Source: Harmonia axyridis
Taxonomy: Eukaryota; Arthropoda; Insecta; Coleoptera; Coccinellidae
Length of the DNA stretch: 64,000 bases
Assembly (NCBI RefSeq): GCF_914767665.1
Contig: NC_059503.1
Location: 29,574,001 to 29,638,000 of the forward strand
Reading direction: 5' to 3'
Under the pieces are notes generated by a model. The model worked only from the letters and a program-made list of their open reading frames with translations, was not told where the DNA came from and ran no database searches. Of the stretch, positions 38,001-46,056 are shown in pieces. The translations under genes and the position numbers were made by a program. Positions within the stretch are counted from its first letter, which is position 1, and each line of letters begins with the position of its first letter.

Positions 38001-41000
38001 AACTTTTGACCACTAATTAAAATGAACGCTTCTTACAATACATTCGCCTGTATGAGTATAGTCTAAGATCCCGATATAGAACGACCTTCACCGAGATGCT
38101 TATTCGATAAAACGTATTTTATATTTAATTTAACATGTCAATAAATATATCACATATGGGTTGCCTAACAAATTTCAGTCCAGAGTAGGTTTAATTAATA
38201 ATTAAAAAAAATTTTTTTTTCGAACATTGCACCGGTTTGCTTATTAGATAAATTCTATACCAATCGAAAGTATGAAGCCCATAGAATGTGCAAACGTTAG
38301 GTTGCCTATTTTTTTCCGGTCACAACTCTCGGTTGCCAGGTATAAACAGGTCAATCTATATTAGCATTTTGCAACGGTCTGATTATTTAATCAAAATCAA
38401 TATGATTAAAGATTATTTTATTATGAACACGGTGGTATAGGGTTGCCTGCGAAAAATCAGTCCAGAATCCCGGTTGTCGAATTTTGAAAAGTTAAATATT
38501 GCTGCGAGTGAGTACACAGCATAGCAGCTGTTTGAAGTCCGTCCAGTGAATGAAAGATTATGCTATTTGTTCTGGGAAATGAAAAGGATAGCGATAGACT
38601 CGTATATGCATGCATCATTTTGGAGCAGATAATTATCAAAATAGATGAATAGTTATTTAATTTTTTTTTAAATCAATTAATTTAATATGTGTGTATATTT
38701 TTATGTGACACTAAATGAAAAGGATAGCGATAGACTCGTGTATGCGTGCATCATTTTGGAGTAGATAATTTTTGAAATAGAGGAATAGTTATTTAATTTT
38801 TTTTTAATCAATTAATTATTTATGTGTGTATATTTTTTATGTGACACTAAAGTATCTTTACTAAAAAAGAAGGTTATAGTAATACATATATAATACTAAT
38901 CTTGCAAATTTCATCTTTATTATTAGACGACAAAATGAAAAACAATCAAAATTATATGTCTGTTTATCATAAAAAATTATAAATACAAACATTTTTTGAA
39001 ATCATTCAGGTTCCGAGTCATCGGACATATAACTATCATCTCCAACTTGTGTATTTTCGTCGTCATCATCACAGATGGCGCTGCATTAGATTTTAACATT
39101 ATTCAGAATACACTTCATTATAATGTCTGTTATGGTTAAATTTGACTTCATGAATAGGATATACAGTACAGATGTGTTCAGATTCGAAAATAAAACAAGA
39201 TTTTATTTCAAAATTTGAAGGACAAAAAAAAAGGAAAAAAAAAACCGAACAAAAACAAATAGGATCAAAATAGCAAATATAAACAAACAAATTTATATAT
39301 TTAAATAAACAAAAAGATATAAATAGAAATAAAAACTAAAATCTTTCGGTTAAAAATAACATTAAATAAAGAAATAAAAATACTACAGTTGAACATAAAA
39401 AAAATAATTGAAATATCAGTATCAATCTGCAGTCAAATCATCGTCTTTAACATCCATACATAAATTTTCACAATCCATGGAATCGAGCATATTTTTTGTA
39501 GGTTGAAAACGACAACACCTATCTCTTTAAGTCCTTCTTTAGCATGTTATAATAATGCTATATTTTATTTAGAAATCTGTTTCTATTTTTTGTTTTGATG
39601 CGGTTAATAGCCGAAAATATTCTCTTGCATTTGGCATTCGAAATCTGAAATATGCAGCCACCCAAATTTGTCGATGAAATTCCAGTTAGACATATTTTTT
39701 TCCACTTAATAGAATACCAAATGTGAGATAATGGTATATTTTCAACGGAAGTTAACACACCATCTGTTTTCAATGAGGCACCCTTCGGATATTCCATCAT
39801 TCTTCATATTTATTCTCAGCCGACAGAAGTTTTTGATTTTATTATGTTCAATAGGAACGTTCTTCTAGAAACACGTAGAACGTAGAACCTCAATGAGAAT
39901 GAACAATGAATTGATTCATAGAAACAGTCTAGACATCCGAATTTCCATATTCCCAATCGTCTCGGTTATATTTTTTAAAACTACCAAAATCTACTAAAAT
40001 CTACCAAAGGATTTCTTCCTACTAAAAACTACATGAAAATGCGAAAAATCTACTAAAAAAGTAGATTTCTACTAAATCTGATCACACTGTATACGAGTCT
40101 ATCGCTATCCTTTTCATTTCCAAGAACAAATAGCATGCGCACTCCCTTTCTTTCACTGGACGGACTTCAAACAGCTGCTATGCTGTGTACTCACTCGCAG
40201 CAATATTTAACTTTTCAAAATTCGACAACCGGGATTCTGGACTGATTTTTCGCAGGCAACCCTATACCACCGTGTTCATAATAAAATAATCTTTAATCAT
40301 ATTGATTTTGATTAAATAATCAGACCGTTGCAAAATGCTAATATAGATTGACCTGTTTATACCTGGCAACCGAGAGTTGTGACCGGAAAAAAATAGGCAA
40401 CCTAACGTTTGCACATTCTATGGGCTTCATACTTTCGATTGGTATAGAATTTATCTAATAAGCAAACCGGTGCAATGTTCGAAAAGAAATTTTTTTTTAA
40501 TTATTAATTAAACCTACTCTGGACTGAAATTTGTTAGGCAACCCATATGTGATATATTTATTGACATGTTAAATTAAATATAAAATACGTTTTATCAAAT
40601 AAGCATCTCGGTGAAGGTCGTTCTATATCGGGATCTTAGAGTAGTAGCAGTATCGTTTATTCAGCGCTTATACTGTTTATTTGAATAGAAGTTTTCTTGA
40701 ATATCTATAGAAATCAGTGAATAGGTGTCAAAATATAAGGTAATTCACTCATATTGGTAACCACAATTTTTTTGAAAGTAGCGGAATATTTTAAATTCAG
40801 TAAAAGGTACTAGGCTTCGCGGCGTTTTCAATTTTTTCATTATGACGTTTGAAATATGACTCCATTTTAATATTTTACAATTTAAAATTTTCTCCTTTTC
40901 AAACCTTTAACGATCTGCCGCGTTTTTTGTGTTAATTCCATTTAATTTTTATTCTGTATTGTATTGTGACAATGATGGTGTGTTTCATAAAACTTTTATC

Positions 41001-41836
41001 CTGGTGATTTCATCGATCGAATCATTTCTGTGTTTAATTTCAGTTCATTTTTGAAACTTCCATAGATCTCAAACTATATCTGATGGGTCAATTGGATCAA
41101 TTATTGATCTAAATATGTCAGCTCTACATTGACAGTGTTGCAGCTCCATCTTGCTGTACCTACACATTTCGTCTTATTTGAAGAGGCACATTTACTAGTA
41201 ACCAAGGAAATCAAAATACCTTGGCCATTTAATGAGCCTACATTGAAATATGGCTCTGATTTAAGAGAAAATATCATATTTATGTCACCAAATCAAAATA
41301 TACTGTCACAATACAAAAAAATAAATAAATAAAATAATTAACATGAAACACGGTGCAGATAACCAACGGTTGAAAATGGAAAAGATTGGGGTTTGAAAAA
41401 AAAAGATTAAACAATATTTCGAATGGAAAAATAATGTTCTTAGGGAAAAAAATGAGAACGCCGCGACTTTCACGCGGATCTCAAGTCAACATCGATTTGT
41501 GCGAAATGCTGTTCACAGAATGAAAAAAAACGGCCATTTTCGAGAAAATTGGAGATACCAAGATACTCTGAACAACTAAGTAATAGATTTTCAAGATTTA
41601 ATCCATATCTTTGAAAGTTTTCAAAAGGTTAATTCATTTGAGACTATCATTTATCGAAAGATATTCGAGTATGCGTTTTGATGGGAATGAGAAATTTTTT
41701 TTGTAAACTGATTTTTGCTTGATTAATATAAAATGAATGAAAACAACTACTCACCTTTAGAAGTTTGTTCAGCATTCAAAGCCGCGCAGTTGAAAACAAC
41801 AAATGACGACAACAAAATTGGATAAAGTAGGTGCAT
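17065..41836 (-). CDS. Secreted transcobalamin/intrinsic-factor-like protein, complete, 7 exons
   Basis: Coding exons on the minus strand are 41755-41836, 35575-35821, 22096-22343, 20056-20216, 19745-19946, 19299-19643 and 17065-17126. Every intron is GT-AG and phases (1,2,1,0,1,1) join into one frame of 1347 nt, 448 residues. Residues 1-20 are a signal peptide (MHLLYPILLSSFVVFNCAAL). Residues about 40-315 form the helical domain of cobalamin carriers, with TAKVLTALRLA, DTVAMTILALRCI, DGGFGNIYNTAITMQ and DPDGAFTDPGLTADALMALL, the usual paired-helix repeats. Residues about 334-448 are the C-terminal beta domain (DUF4430-like): VTVTYTLWVG, GYHYWLLYRL and a final EEGDHYLFWYKKL encoded by a 62-nt last exon. 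Several N-glycosylation sites fall in exon 6. Length fits vertebrate transcobalamin and the insect CG3556-type proteins. The protein should be secreted; cobalamin binding in insects is not established here. A possible non-coding 5' exon boundary (TTTTTTCCAG) lies at 41876. Introns are loaded with transposons, yet the exons are intact. Confidence 0.95.
17858..19240. mobile_element. Foldback element with tandem-repeat arms, fills intron 6
   Basis: The ends are GTCCAGTAGA (17861) and TCTACTGGAC (to 19238), each flanked by TA. Each arm contains two tandem copies of a unit of about 300 bp, recognisable by AACTTGATGAAACTTCTACA, GTTATCCAACACGAG, TGTGCTAACTTGAGGAGGGC and CCAACATTTTTGGAC. The right arm repeats these as reverse complement. 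An internal copy of the terminus (TCTACTGGACTA) lies near 18917. No transposase is encoded. It takes up most of the 2.2-kb intron 6 of the transcobalamin-like gene, ending 58 bp from the exon 6 donor. Confidence 0.85.
20595..21865. mobile_element. Palindromic MITE split by a hAT insertion
   Basis: The outer ends are TAGATAGTTT (20595-20604) and AAACTATCTA (21856-21865), with TA at both edges. Without the inserted element the unit is about 480 bp and almost fully palindromic: CGTCTGGGTTGCAGTCC and GGACTGCAACCCAGACG flank the centre near 21610, and TTCCATCATC and GATGATGGAA lie near the ends. It carries the motif ACGTTTCGGCAAGCATTCGC followed by TGCCATCTTCAGGGTG. It lies in intron 3 of the transcobalamin-like gene. 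Confidence 0.85.
20605..21388. mobile_element. Non-autonomous hAT element with perfect 8-bp duplication
   Basis: The element starts CAGGGCCGGCG and ends TTGGCTCTG and is flanked by GATAGTTT on both sides (20597-20604 and 21389-21396), a perfect 8-bp target duplication as hAT transposases make. Inverted ends are short and imperfect. No open frame for a transposase is seen in its 784 bp. It is inserted in the terminal repeat of the palindromic MITE at 20595-21865. Confidence 0.92.
22344..24238. other. Part of intron 2 of the transcobalamin-like gene
   Basis: Apart from the MITE at 22774-22930 I see no gene. Two degenerate direct repeats of about 33 bp are found near 23414 and 23973 (shared core AGCGTT.GTTCATT and GCCA.TTG). 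The rest is AT-rich intron. Confidence 0.5.
22774..22930. mobile_element. Short hAT-like MITE
   Basis: Ends read AGGGCGGCCCAAG at the left and, on the reverse strand, AAGCGCGGACCCAGG at the right, followed inward by G-runs (GGGGGGG). The size is about 155 bp. It belongs to the same group of GGCGGATCC-type ends as the insertion at 8960-9242 and the scrap at 14285. No clear duplication is visible. Confidence 0.65.
24239..25488 (-). mobile_element. Decayed Tc1/mariner-type element with inverted ends
   Basis: Inverted arms of about 110 bp share AACGTTATTCCAGA, CCAGTGGAACAGTGCAAC and ATATCGAATAAAC; the right edge is CCAAACCTG|TA and the left edge CAGGTTTG, so the ends are CAGGTTTG-type next to TA. 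On the minus strand the core keeps a worn transposase: LFTDESSFSLN (near 24745, first catalytic Asp), PQKLNVW (near 24610) and NGNLNAAKLLELLENI (near 24570). Stops interrupt it, so it is inactive. It is in intron 2 of the transcobalamin-like gene, on the same strand. Confidence 0.8.
25725..26749. mobile_element. hAT-like non-autonomous element
   Basis: The ends are CAGAGCTGTATCTAGGGTA and, on the reverse strand, CAGAGCCGTATCTAGGTAC. Sub-terminal GGGCGC blocks are shared. Flanking 8-mers are ATTCTGCT and ATTATGCA (6 of 8 alike), a worn hAT-type duplication. The 1-kb interior has no transposase frame. It lies in intron 2 of the transcobalamin-like gene. Confidence 0.8.
26928..28439. mobile_element. 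1.5-kb palindromic element with TACAGGGTG ends
   Basis: The left edge is TACAGGGTGTTTCATTGGG and the right edge is its mirror, CCCAATGAAACACCCTGTA. The arms (about 26930-27500 and 27880-28437) are near-perfect reverse complements over more than 500 bp, for example TTGGTGCCACCTATGCACCT, GGGCTCTCAATTAGGAATAT and CAGACAGTTTTAC-type blocks. The centre lies near 27690. There is no transposase. A second inner terminus (GATACAGGGTGTTTTATCAA near 27036) and the following TTTC...CGAACCACC order match the arms of the transposase-bearing element at 10495-12209, so this may be a derivative of that family. It lies in intron 2. Confidence 0.9.
28440..29341. other. Intron 2 stretch without a recognised feature
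   Basis: No element ends or motifs could be recognised here. Open frames such as 28489-28830 show no known domain. Confidence 0.5.
29342..31214 (+). mobile_element. Decayed pogo-like (Tc1/mariner superfamily) element
   Basis: The ends are AGGGAAATGCGGACAAAACG and, on the reverse strand, GGGGAAATGCGCACAAATTG, both flanked by TA. The ACAAAA-GACATA end motif recurs inside, in both directions, at 30296-30350 and about 31005-31035. Near 30810-30970 the plus strand encodes, across one frameshift, an acidic run, DCPCTNCSD, then KPGEQWLCCIQCFHWAHT and FICELC: a CxxC/HxxC zinc-finger-like tail such as found at the C-terminus of some pogo/Tigger-like transposases. The catalytic core is not recognisable. 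A small 18-bp-arm hairpin lies at 29555-29604. The element is in intron 2 of the transcobalamin-like gene, opposite strand. Confidence 0.75.
29985..30108. repeat. Hairpin-forming repeat
   Basis: GTTGCAGAAGGCTATTCC and TTCGAAAACTCGCTC at the left are mirrored by GAGCCCATTCTGCAAC-type sequence and CGCTCGTTTTCGAA at the right, giving an arm of about 50 bp. It resembles in layout, but not clearly in sequence, the hairpin repeat at 45926-46056. It lies within the pogo-like element. Confidence 0.6.
31215..33964. other. Intron 2 stretch with a putative solo LTR
   Basis: Apart from the LTR candidate at 31837-32262, no element could be delimited. A minus-strand open frame at 32747-33040 encodes hydrophobic stretches but no known motif and is not called a gene. 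Confidence 0.45.
31837..32262 (+). mobile_element. Putative solo LTR
   Basis: The segment begins TGTAGGGTTG and ends GGATCCCACA, so it has TG...CA ends with short inverted termini, and is flanked by TGTA on both sides (31833-31836 and 32263-32266), a 4-bp duplication as made by retroviral-type integrases. A TATATAAAAAG box lies near 31868. The inside has reiterated CGTCTAT and CGTCGAAT motifs. No internal retrotransposon region is next to it. A 4-bp match can arise by chance, so this is tentative. Confidence 0.5.
33965..35548 (+). mobile_element. Complete Tc1-like element
   Basis: Thirty-base inverted ends (33965-33994 and 35519-35548) agree at 27 of 30 positions, with the core TCAACAATTG and TAGGGATCACTTA, and each is flanked by TA. 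The single intact transposase frame lies inside, in plus orientation. The element is 1584 bp, the normal size for Tc1 elements. It sits in intron 2 of the minus-strand transcobalamin-like gene; its right end is 26 bp from the last base of exon 2 (35575). Confidence 0.96.
34270..35298 (+). CDS. Tc1-family transposase (DD34E), intact
   Basis: This 342-residue frame encodes a cut-and-paste transposase. Residues about 5-45 form a helix-turn-helix (QLDQIIRWIQEG, LSQRKVSRRLNVSQSVVSR), residues 56-62 are a GGGRQRS basic hinge, and a second DNA-binding segment follows to about residue 135. The catalytic triad is visible as D153 in LFTDESRF, D244 in IDDNARPH and E279 in NCIEHVW, with 34 residues between the last two, the DD34E spacing of Tc1. 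WGGICL near 196 and RSPDMN at 271 are also family landmarks. Length matches active Tc1-type transposases (about 340). The ATG at 34270 gives the canonical MPRR-type start. No stop or frameshift is present, so the enzyme may still be functional. It acts in the nucleus on the 30-bp ends of its own element. Confidence 0.97.
   Translation: MPRRRLAPVQLDQIIRWIQEGLSQRKVSRRLNVSQSVVSRAWNWFIQNDSVAYVHGGGRQRSTTAAQDRLLILNARRNPTYPASRLNRSLRVATGVLISNQTVGRRLHVRGLRARRRVQHPRLNREHRVHRRQWAEEHHNWTLEDWSRCLFTDESRFRLVNSDGRILAWRERGRRYAEQFMVPTTAFGGGSICVWGGICLNQRTQLVVLQNTTMTSQRYHDMIIEPIIVLFAAAVGENFILIDDNARPHRSRLVNEALETHAIDRMDWSARSPDMNCIEHVWSEMSRQLSTLEQPINNLGDLSNALRDIWTNLPQNFINRLIESMPRREECLRRARGGPTRY
35822..36609. other. 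Intron 1 of the transcobalamin-like gene, no feature seen
   Basis: AT-rich sequence directly upstream (on the minus strand) of the exon 2 acceptor. No element or gene is recognised. Confidence 0.5.
36610..36790 (-). pseudogene. Transposase fragment (Tc1/mariner type)
   Basis: The minus strand reads FSQQDGAIAHTTIETL (second catalytic Asp region) and, across a frameshift, PCDFFLWPHLRN, the region of the third catalytic residue. The distance is short and the frame broken. It directly follows the end of a LINE fragment, in the same orientation, and must come from a separate insertion. Confidence 0.7.
36791..37690 (-). mobile_element. LINE fragment (reverse transcriptase C-terminal half)
   Basis: On the minus strand a 205-residue frame (37664-37047) gives LDWLRSYLEGR, LGVPQGSVLGPL, INDLPLNL, the catalytic SLFADDASEV and the thumb motif KFLGIHLDNNSKWGMHI. 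It continues in another frame as HLSYNILLWENSS, PPRSSCRSLF and LKCLLYVKENE, the usual C-terminal part of CR1/jockey-type elements. Between INDLPLNL and the FADD box there are about 20 extra residues not seen in the family. The N-terminal half and the endonuclease are absent. It is in intron 1 of the transcobalamin-like gene, same strand. Confidence 0.88.
37691..38061. other. Intron 1 spacer
   Basis: No gene is seen. An ACGTTTCGGCTATTGTTTGT motif near 37789, followed by GCCATTCTCAAG, resembles the motifs near 17018 and 21446. Confidence 0.4.
38062..40640 (-). mobile_element. 2.6-kb element with 550-bp inverted arms and hAT-type transposase scrap
   Basis: The ends are TCTAAGATCCCGATATAG and its mirror. 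The arms (38062 to about 38600, and about 40095-40640) are near-perfect reverse complements, sharing CCTTCACCGAGATGCTTAT, GGTTGCCTAACAAATTTCAG and GAATCCCGGTTGTCGAATTT-type blocks. A 135-bp unit is repeated in tandem just inside the left arm (about 38578-38709 and 38716-38848). On the minus strand at 39800-39558 the frame ends in NAKCKRIFSAINRIKTKNRN, which matches the dimerisation motif (ER.FS..N.IKTK.RNRL) at the C-terminus of hAT transposases. The rest of the transposase is missing. No target duplication could be fixed. It lies in intron 1. Confidence 0.85.
40641..41754. other. Intron 1 stretch near exon 1
   Basis: AT-rich intron with no recognised gene or element. It ends at the exon 1 donor (AAAG|GTGAGT on the minus strand at 41755/41754). 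Confidence 0.5.
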
Positions 41837-41875
41837 CTTGACTCAGAGAACTTCTTTTGCAGAATTCAGTCTCCA
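41837..41875 (-). other. Probable 5' UTR segment with upstream splice acceptor
   Basis: Immediately upstream of the ATG on the minus strand, the sequence TTCTCGATTTTTTCCAG ends at 41876 and makes a good pyrimidine-rich acceptor. This suggests that a non-coding first exon lies at higher coordinates. The 5' end of the transcript cannot be placed. Confidence 0.5.
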
Positions 41876-44239
41876 CTGGAAAAAATCGAGAAAATTTTAA
41901 CGTTCTTTTGGAAGATGAGGTTAATGTGGAACAAACATCTTTTATAACTACATAAAATCACGATATTTTAGCAGTTTCAATTATTGTTTAATTGGAGCTT
42001 CCGTTGAAGAAATACACGAGGGTCGTTCAAAAAAAATGTGAGTATAATAAATTGAGCATGAAATTCAGATATAACAGGTTTCGCTGAATCATCCTATATA
42101 TTTTTGTTTCATTATCAAATAAGATATTGATGAAACTATATTGTCTTCTCTTTTTACGTACACTGTTTATATTTTGAGATATACACAGGGAGGCTCATAT
42201 AAAACGAATATTTCCGTGGGAATTTTTTATTTTTTCTTCTTTTTTCTTTTTGTTTTTAAGCGATGCACACGGTTTATATTCTTCACATCACTAAATTGTC
42301 CTAATTTTTACACCAGTTTTACTATTGTCGTCGCAGAAGGTGCTTCACGACGACCCATTTTAACAATCTTATTGCGTTGTTGAGGTGTGTATCGTTCCAT
42401 TGTCAGTAATGGCGTAGTTTTACTTGTCAAATGTCAAAAGATAATAGATTCAAAAATGACAGCTGCCCAGATAGCGGGCTATTCAAAATGAGACCTCATA
42501 CTGGAAAAATCAAAATAAGTGAATCCAACTATATGAGACAACAATTTGAAGGGGAGCACAGAAAATTCAGAAAAATCAGATTGGTATTTTGCTTGTTTTA
42601 TAAAATAGAAGCTTTATGCAAAATTCCATTTTTATCGCGCCAACGGAATCATGGAAAATTCAAGAAAATCTAAAAAAATCCAATAATTTCTGTTATGATC
42701 ACTCGTTTGTTCATTCCGAATTTCGGGAAGATCTTATTATTAGATCGCCTTATTCAGATAAAATACCCGAAAACAATGACATTATAATAACACAATGACA
42801 TGAATATAAACTAGCGTTCAAAATACTTTACGTCGGTGTTTTTTCATTGGATTTTTGGAAACATATACTGTGATAATTTCAGAGAGGTTACCTTTTTTTC
42901 TCGAACAAATACAAAGTTATCGGAGATAACGAAAAATATAAATTTGAAGTGTGCACTTATTCAATAAAAGATCTACCTATTCATTTTGATCTTCAGTAGA
43001 AATTCTATCATTATAGACATCGAATTTGGACCTATCAGTTCCACAAAATTTTGAATTGAATTCTTTCGGGTACTTTTCCAGTTTTAAAAAAAAACCTAAA
43101 ATTGATTACGTAATTTTTAAACGAAATGTTTCGTCAATCTTGAATTCCTTTGGTAGATTTATTAATCTTACATCAAATGGATTGAAATAAAGAAAAACTA
43201 TAACCCATAAATTATTAGAAGTTAAATGGAATCATATCAAATAGGTACAGTGTTTCAATTTTTTCGAATCAAAAAGTAGTTTTAATTTAAGAATTATTTT
43301 TTGGTATTAGAATTCCCAATTTTTCAACTATTACTTGCTAGCGAAAACACATGACGAAATGTAAAAGGGATGGATATTTTCCATTCGATTGATACATCTT
43401 ACACATCTACATAATTGAGAACATTACCACCAAAGAACTGGTTTTTGCAGTGATAAACATAACAATATCTACATATATGTACCCAGCTATTTTCGAGAAA
43501 AAAATTGAGAACAGAAAAGTAATTCCGGCCAAAAATGTAATGAGAACTTTGATAGCGAAATCGTGAATCATCAATTTCTGGGGTTGCTTGTAATTTACAC
43601 TTGCGTGATAGTAACAGGGACAACTCAACCTGAAGTGAGTCACTTTCAATTCACCAATAACACATACACAAAACATCAAAAATCAATATGTTATCGATAC
43701 ACTAACATTAGCCTTGATAAAATCTCCTGCAACAACTTAACACAATAATAAAACGATTGAAATACTTTCTAAAATGTTAGATAACTCTCGCCACTTCGAA
43801 TTTTCAAGTATGTGCTCAACATGAGGTACTCGATACCATTCGCAATCAGCAAACAACCCCTAAATACCCACTAATAAGCTTAGTGCTCATTTGAGGCAGG
43901 ACGATACTCCAAATGGAAGAGACGGGTGCAAGGCATGCTAGATTATGGTGGTTGTACGTGTAAAACAAATGTACTTACATCGGAACTCCCTGATGACTTG
44001 ATCCCCTAAATAGACTGGCGTGGCTGGAGGCTTATTCATGGAGGTGAAGGCGTCAGCGCCATCTACGATGTACTAAGGGTTGGCGGGGGTATCGATTTTC
44101 GAGTACAGGAGACGTCATTCATAGAAGGATCTTATGGGGTGTCTTCTGGAAGAAGATGGGTACACTGAGCGAAAAAATTCAAGTGGTTTTGATTTTTTGG
44201 TGAGCGGTTAGGTTAGTAGTACTACCTATATTATTTTAT
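41876..44239. other. Intergenic stretch upstream of the transcobalamin-like gene
   Basis: Besides the transposase remnant at 42230-42405, I see no gene. Overlapping antisense frames near 43407-43748 encode hydrophobic stretches without a known motif. The promoter of the minus-strand gene may lie here but no convincing core motif is visible. Confidence 0.4.
42230..42405 (-). pseudogene. N-terminal transposase remnant (DUF4817-type)
   Basis: On the minus strand, starting at 42400, the frame reads MERYTPQQRNKIVKM, then EAPSATTIVKLV, a stop, and KLGQFSDVKN and INRVHRL. This is the helix-turn-helix start of a mariner-like transposase group (often MERYTP-QR-.IV) found in insects. The rest is absent. 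A few hundred bases of low-complexity sequence follow. Confidence 0.7.
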
Positions 44240-45549
44240 AAGAAGTGTCATTTTAATGGCAAGCCTGAGTTTACCCGATGAACGTAGTGAGGTGGGTAAT
44301 TGAAGGCGAGCCATGAAAAGTCACTTCTCCTCCGGATGCAATAATTTTTTTTTTCAAATGTTTTGAAATTCATAAAAATCTGGAGATCCAATTTTAAATG
44401 AGATTCATATCAATGACTGTTATAATTGATTTGCCTAGTTACGGTTGTGATGCTAAATTAATTTCAACAGACACGAAGTATAATAACGGGTGTTTTTTTT
44501 CGAGGTATATAACTATAAGTTGGCATTTCTGTTCAAGATGGCGACCGATTTAACAGCTGTTCAGTGATTTACTTTCAGTTTGGTTTGGCAATTCATCATG
44601 AATAGACTCACGCCTGAACAACGCTTGCAAATAGTGCAATTTTATTTCGAAAATAATCGTTCTGTGCGGAATACGTATCGCGCACTACGTCCATTTTATT
44701 TTGTTTAGCGATGAAGCGCACTTCTGGTTGAATGGCTGCGTCAACAAACAAAACTGCCGCATTTGGAGTGAAGCTAATCCTCAAGTGTATGTCGAAACGT
44801 TACATCCAGAAAAACTGACTGTTTGGTGCGCTTTATGGGCTGGTGGAATCATTGGTCCGTACTTCTTCAAAAACGATGATGGCCAGAACGTTACAGTCAA
44901 TGGTGATCGGTATAGAGCCATGATTACTAACTTTTTCATTCCTGAATTGAAAAACCATGATGTCCAGGAGCTGTGATTCCAACAAGACGGCGCAACATGT
45001 CACACAGCTCGTGCCACAATCGATTTATTGAAAGACACGTTTGGTGACCGCCTAATTTCACGTTTTGGACCTGTGAATTGGCCTCCAAGATCTTGTGATT
45101 TAACACCGCTAGACTATTTTCTGTGGGGCTATGTAAAGTCATTGGTCTATGCGGATAAGCCACAAACCCTTGACCATTTGGAAGACAACATTCGCCGTGT
45201 TATTGCCGATATACGGCCACAAATGTGGGAAAAAGTCATCGAAAATTGGACGTCCAGATTGGACTACATCCGAGCCAGCCGTGGCGGTCATATGCCAGAA
45301 ATCATATTTAAAATGTAATGCCACAAGATTATCTTGCGGATAAATAAAATTGATGTCAATCGAATAATCCATCGTTTTTTTATTGCAATTTGAAGTTCTA
45401 TAGCTCTAAAAAAAACACCCTTTAGTTATCATTGCTAGGCAACACTTTACAATTCGTTGACATTGTAGCTACACTTTTCCCTCCAGCGGAGGAGAAGAAG
45501 AACTTTTCGATGATCTGTCAGTCAAAATATGAAGTTGTTATTTTACGTT
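44240..45549. repeat. Dispersed repeat, copy A, split by a mariner
   Basis: The left part (44240-44485) and right part (45423-45549) together match the uninterrupted copy B at 58740-59199. Shared blocks include GAAGGCGAGCCATGAAAAGT, CACTTCTCC, TTTGCCTAGTTA, CATTGCTAGG (CACTGCTAGG in B) and GATCTGTCAGTCAAAATATG. The first 100 bp form an internal hairpin because AGAAGTG...CATGGCAAGCC is mirrored by GGCGAGCCATGAAAAGTCAC. It has no coding capacity. Confidence 0.85.
44486..45422 (+). mobile_element. Deleted DD41D (rosa-type) mariner
   Basis: Inverted ends GGGTGTTTTTTTTCGAGGTA and, on the reverse strand, GGGTGTTTTTTTTAGAGCTA are flanked by TA. Inside, a transposase starts at 44599 (MNRLTPEQRLQIVQFYFENN, helix-turn-helix start). 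After about 33 residues an internal deletion with a frame change jumps to LFSDEAHFWLNG (44700). The frame runs on to a TGA at 44974, in place of the Trp in the ELWFQQDG context, then FQQDGATCHTA and LTPLDYFLWGYVKS to the stop at 45318. Between the Asp of QQDGA and the Asp of PLDYF there are 41 residues, the DD41D spacing of the rosa group. The copy is inactive. Confidence 0.9.
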
Positions 45550-45925
45550 TGAATTAAAATTATGACTTTCTCAGTGTAGGATAGTCGTAAAGCTTTTATT
45601 CAACCGTTTTTTATAACCCTGCGCTGGTTTAACAAATAGTAACATTCTGAAGTTAGCACATTGAATTGAATAGATAACATTTTTGTGTGTGGACCATTTT
45701 CATTTTTTGTTATTCAAATCATTCCTTCTCGACTTATGCCAAAAAACTCAATTTCTTTCGAAAACTGTATCAAGTTCTTTACGAACAAACTATGACTAGT
45801 TATTTCGACACCATATTCATAAAAAGCAACTGAATAGCTCATAGGGAATGGACTTATGAGTTTAAGATGTACATCGAAATTAAAAGCTCCAAGGGGGTAC
45901 CTTTCAATGCAGATGAAATTGAAAA

Positions 45926-46056
45926 ATAGTATATTGTGCAACAAGTGAGGAAAGTCCAACTTTTCTCGCGAGTGTGTGGCACGAACCTGAAAGGTTAGTG
46001 CCGCTAACACACGAGCGAGAAAAAGGCTTTTCCACATGTTGCACACTATACTTTTC
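45926..46056. repeat. Hairpin repeat
   Basis: TATTGTGCAACAAGTG, GGAAAG and TTTTCTCGCGAGTGTGT are mirrored by ACACACGAGCGAGAAAA, CTTTTCC and CATGTTGCACACTATA, giving an arm of about 55 bp with mismatches. It is followed at 46062 by CCTACAACTGC, a sequence that recurs at 5853 and, reversed, at 46300. A related copy lies at 5853-5950 in opposite orientation. Confidence 0.7.

Noticed and set aside
38578..38848. Two near-identical 135-bp tandem units, considered as a satellite or array
   Set aside because: There are only two copies and they lie inside a transposable element, so a local duplication is the simpler reading.
43407..43748. Overlapping antisense frames, one with a signal-peptide-like start
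   Set aside because: The two frames overlap on opposite strands, have no known motif and no flanking splice or transcript evidence.
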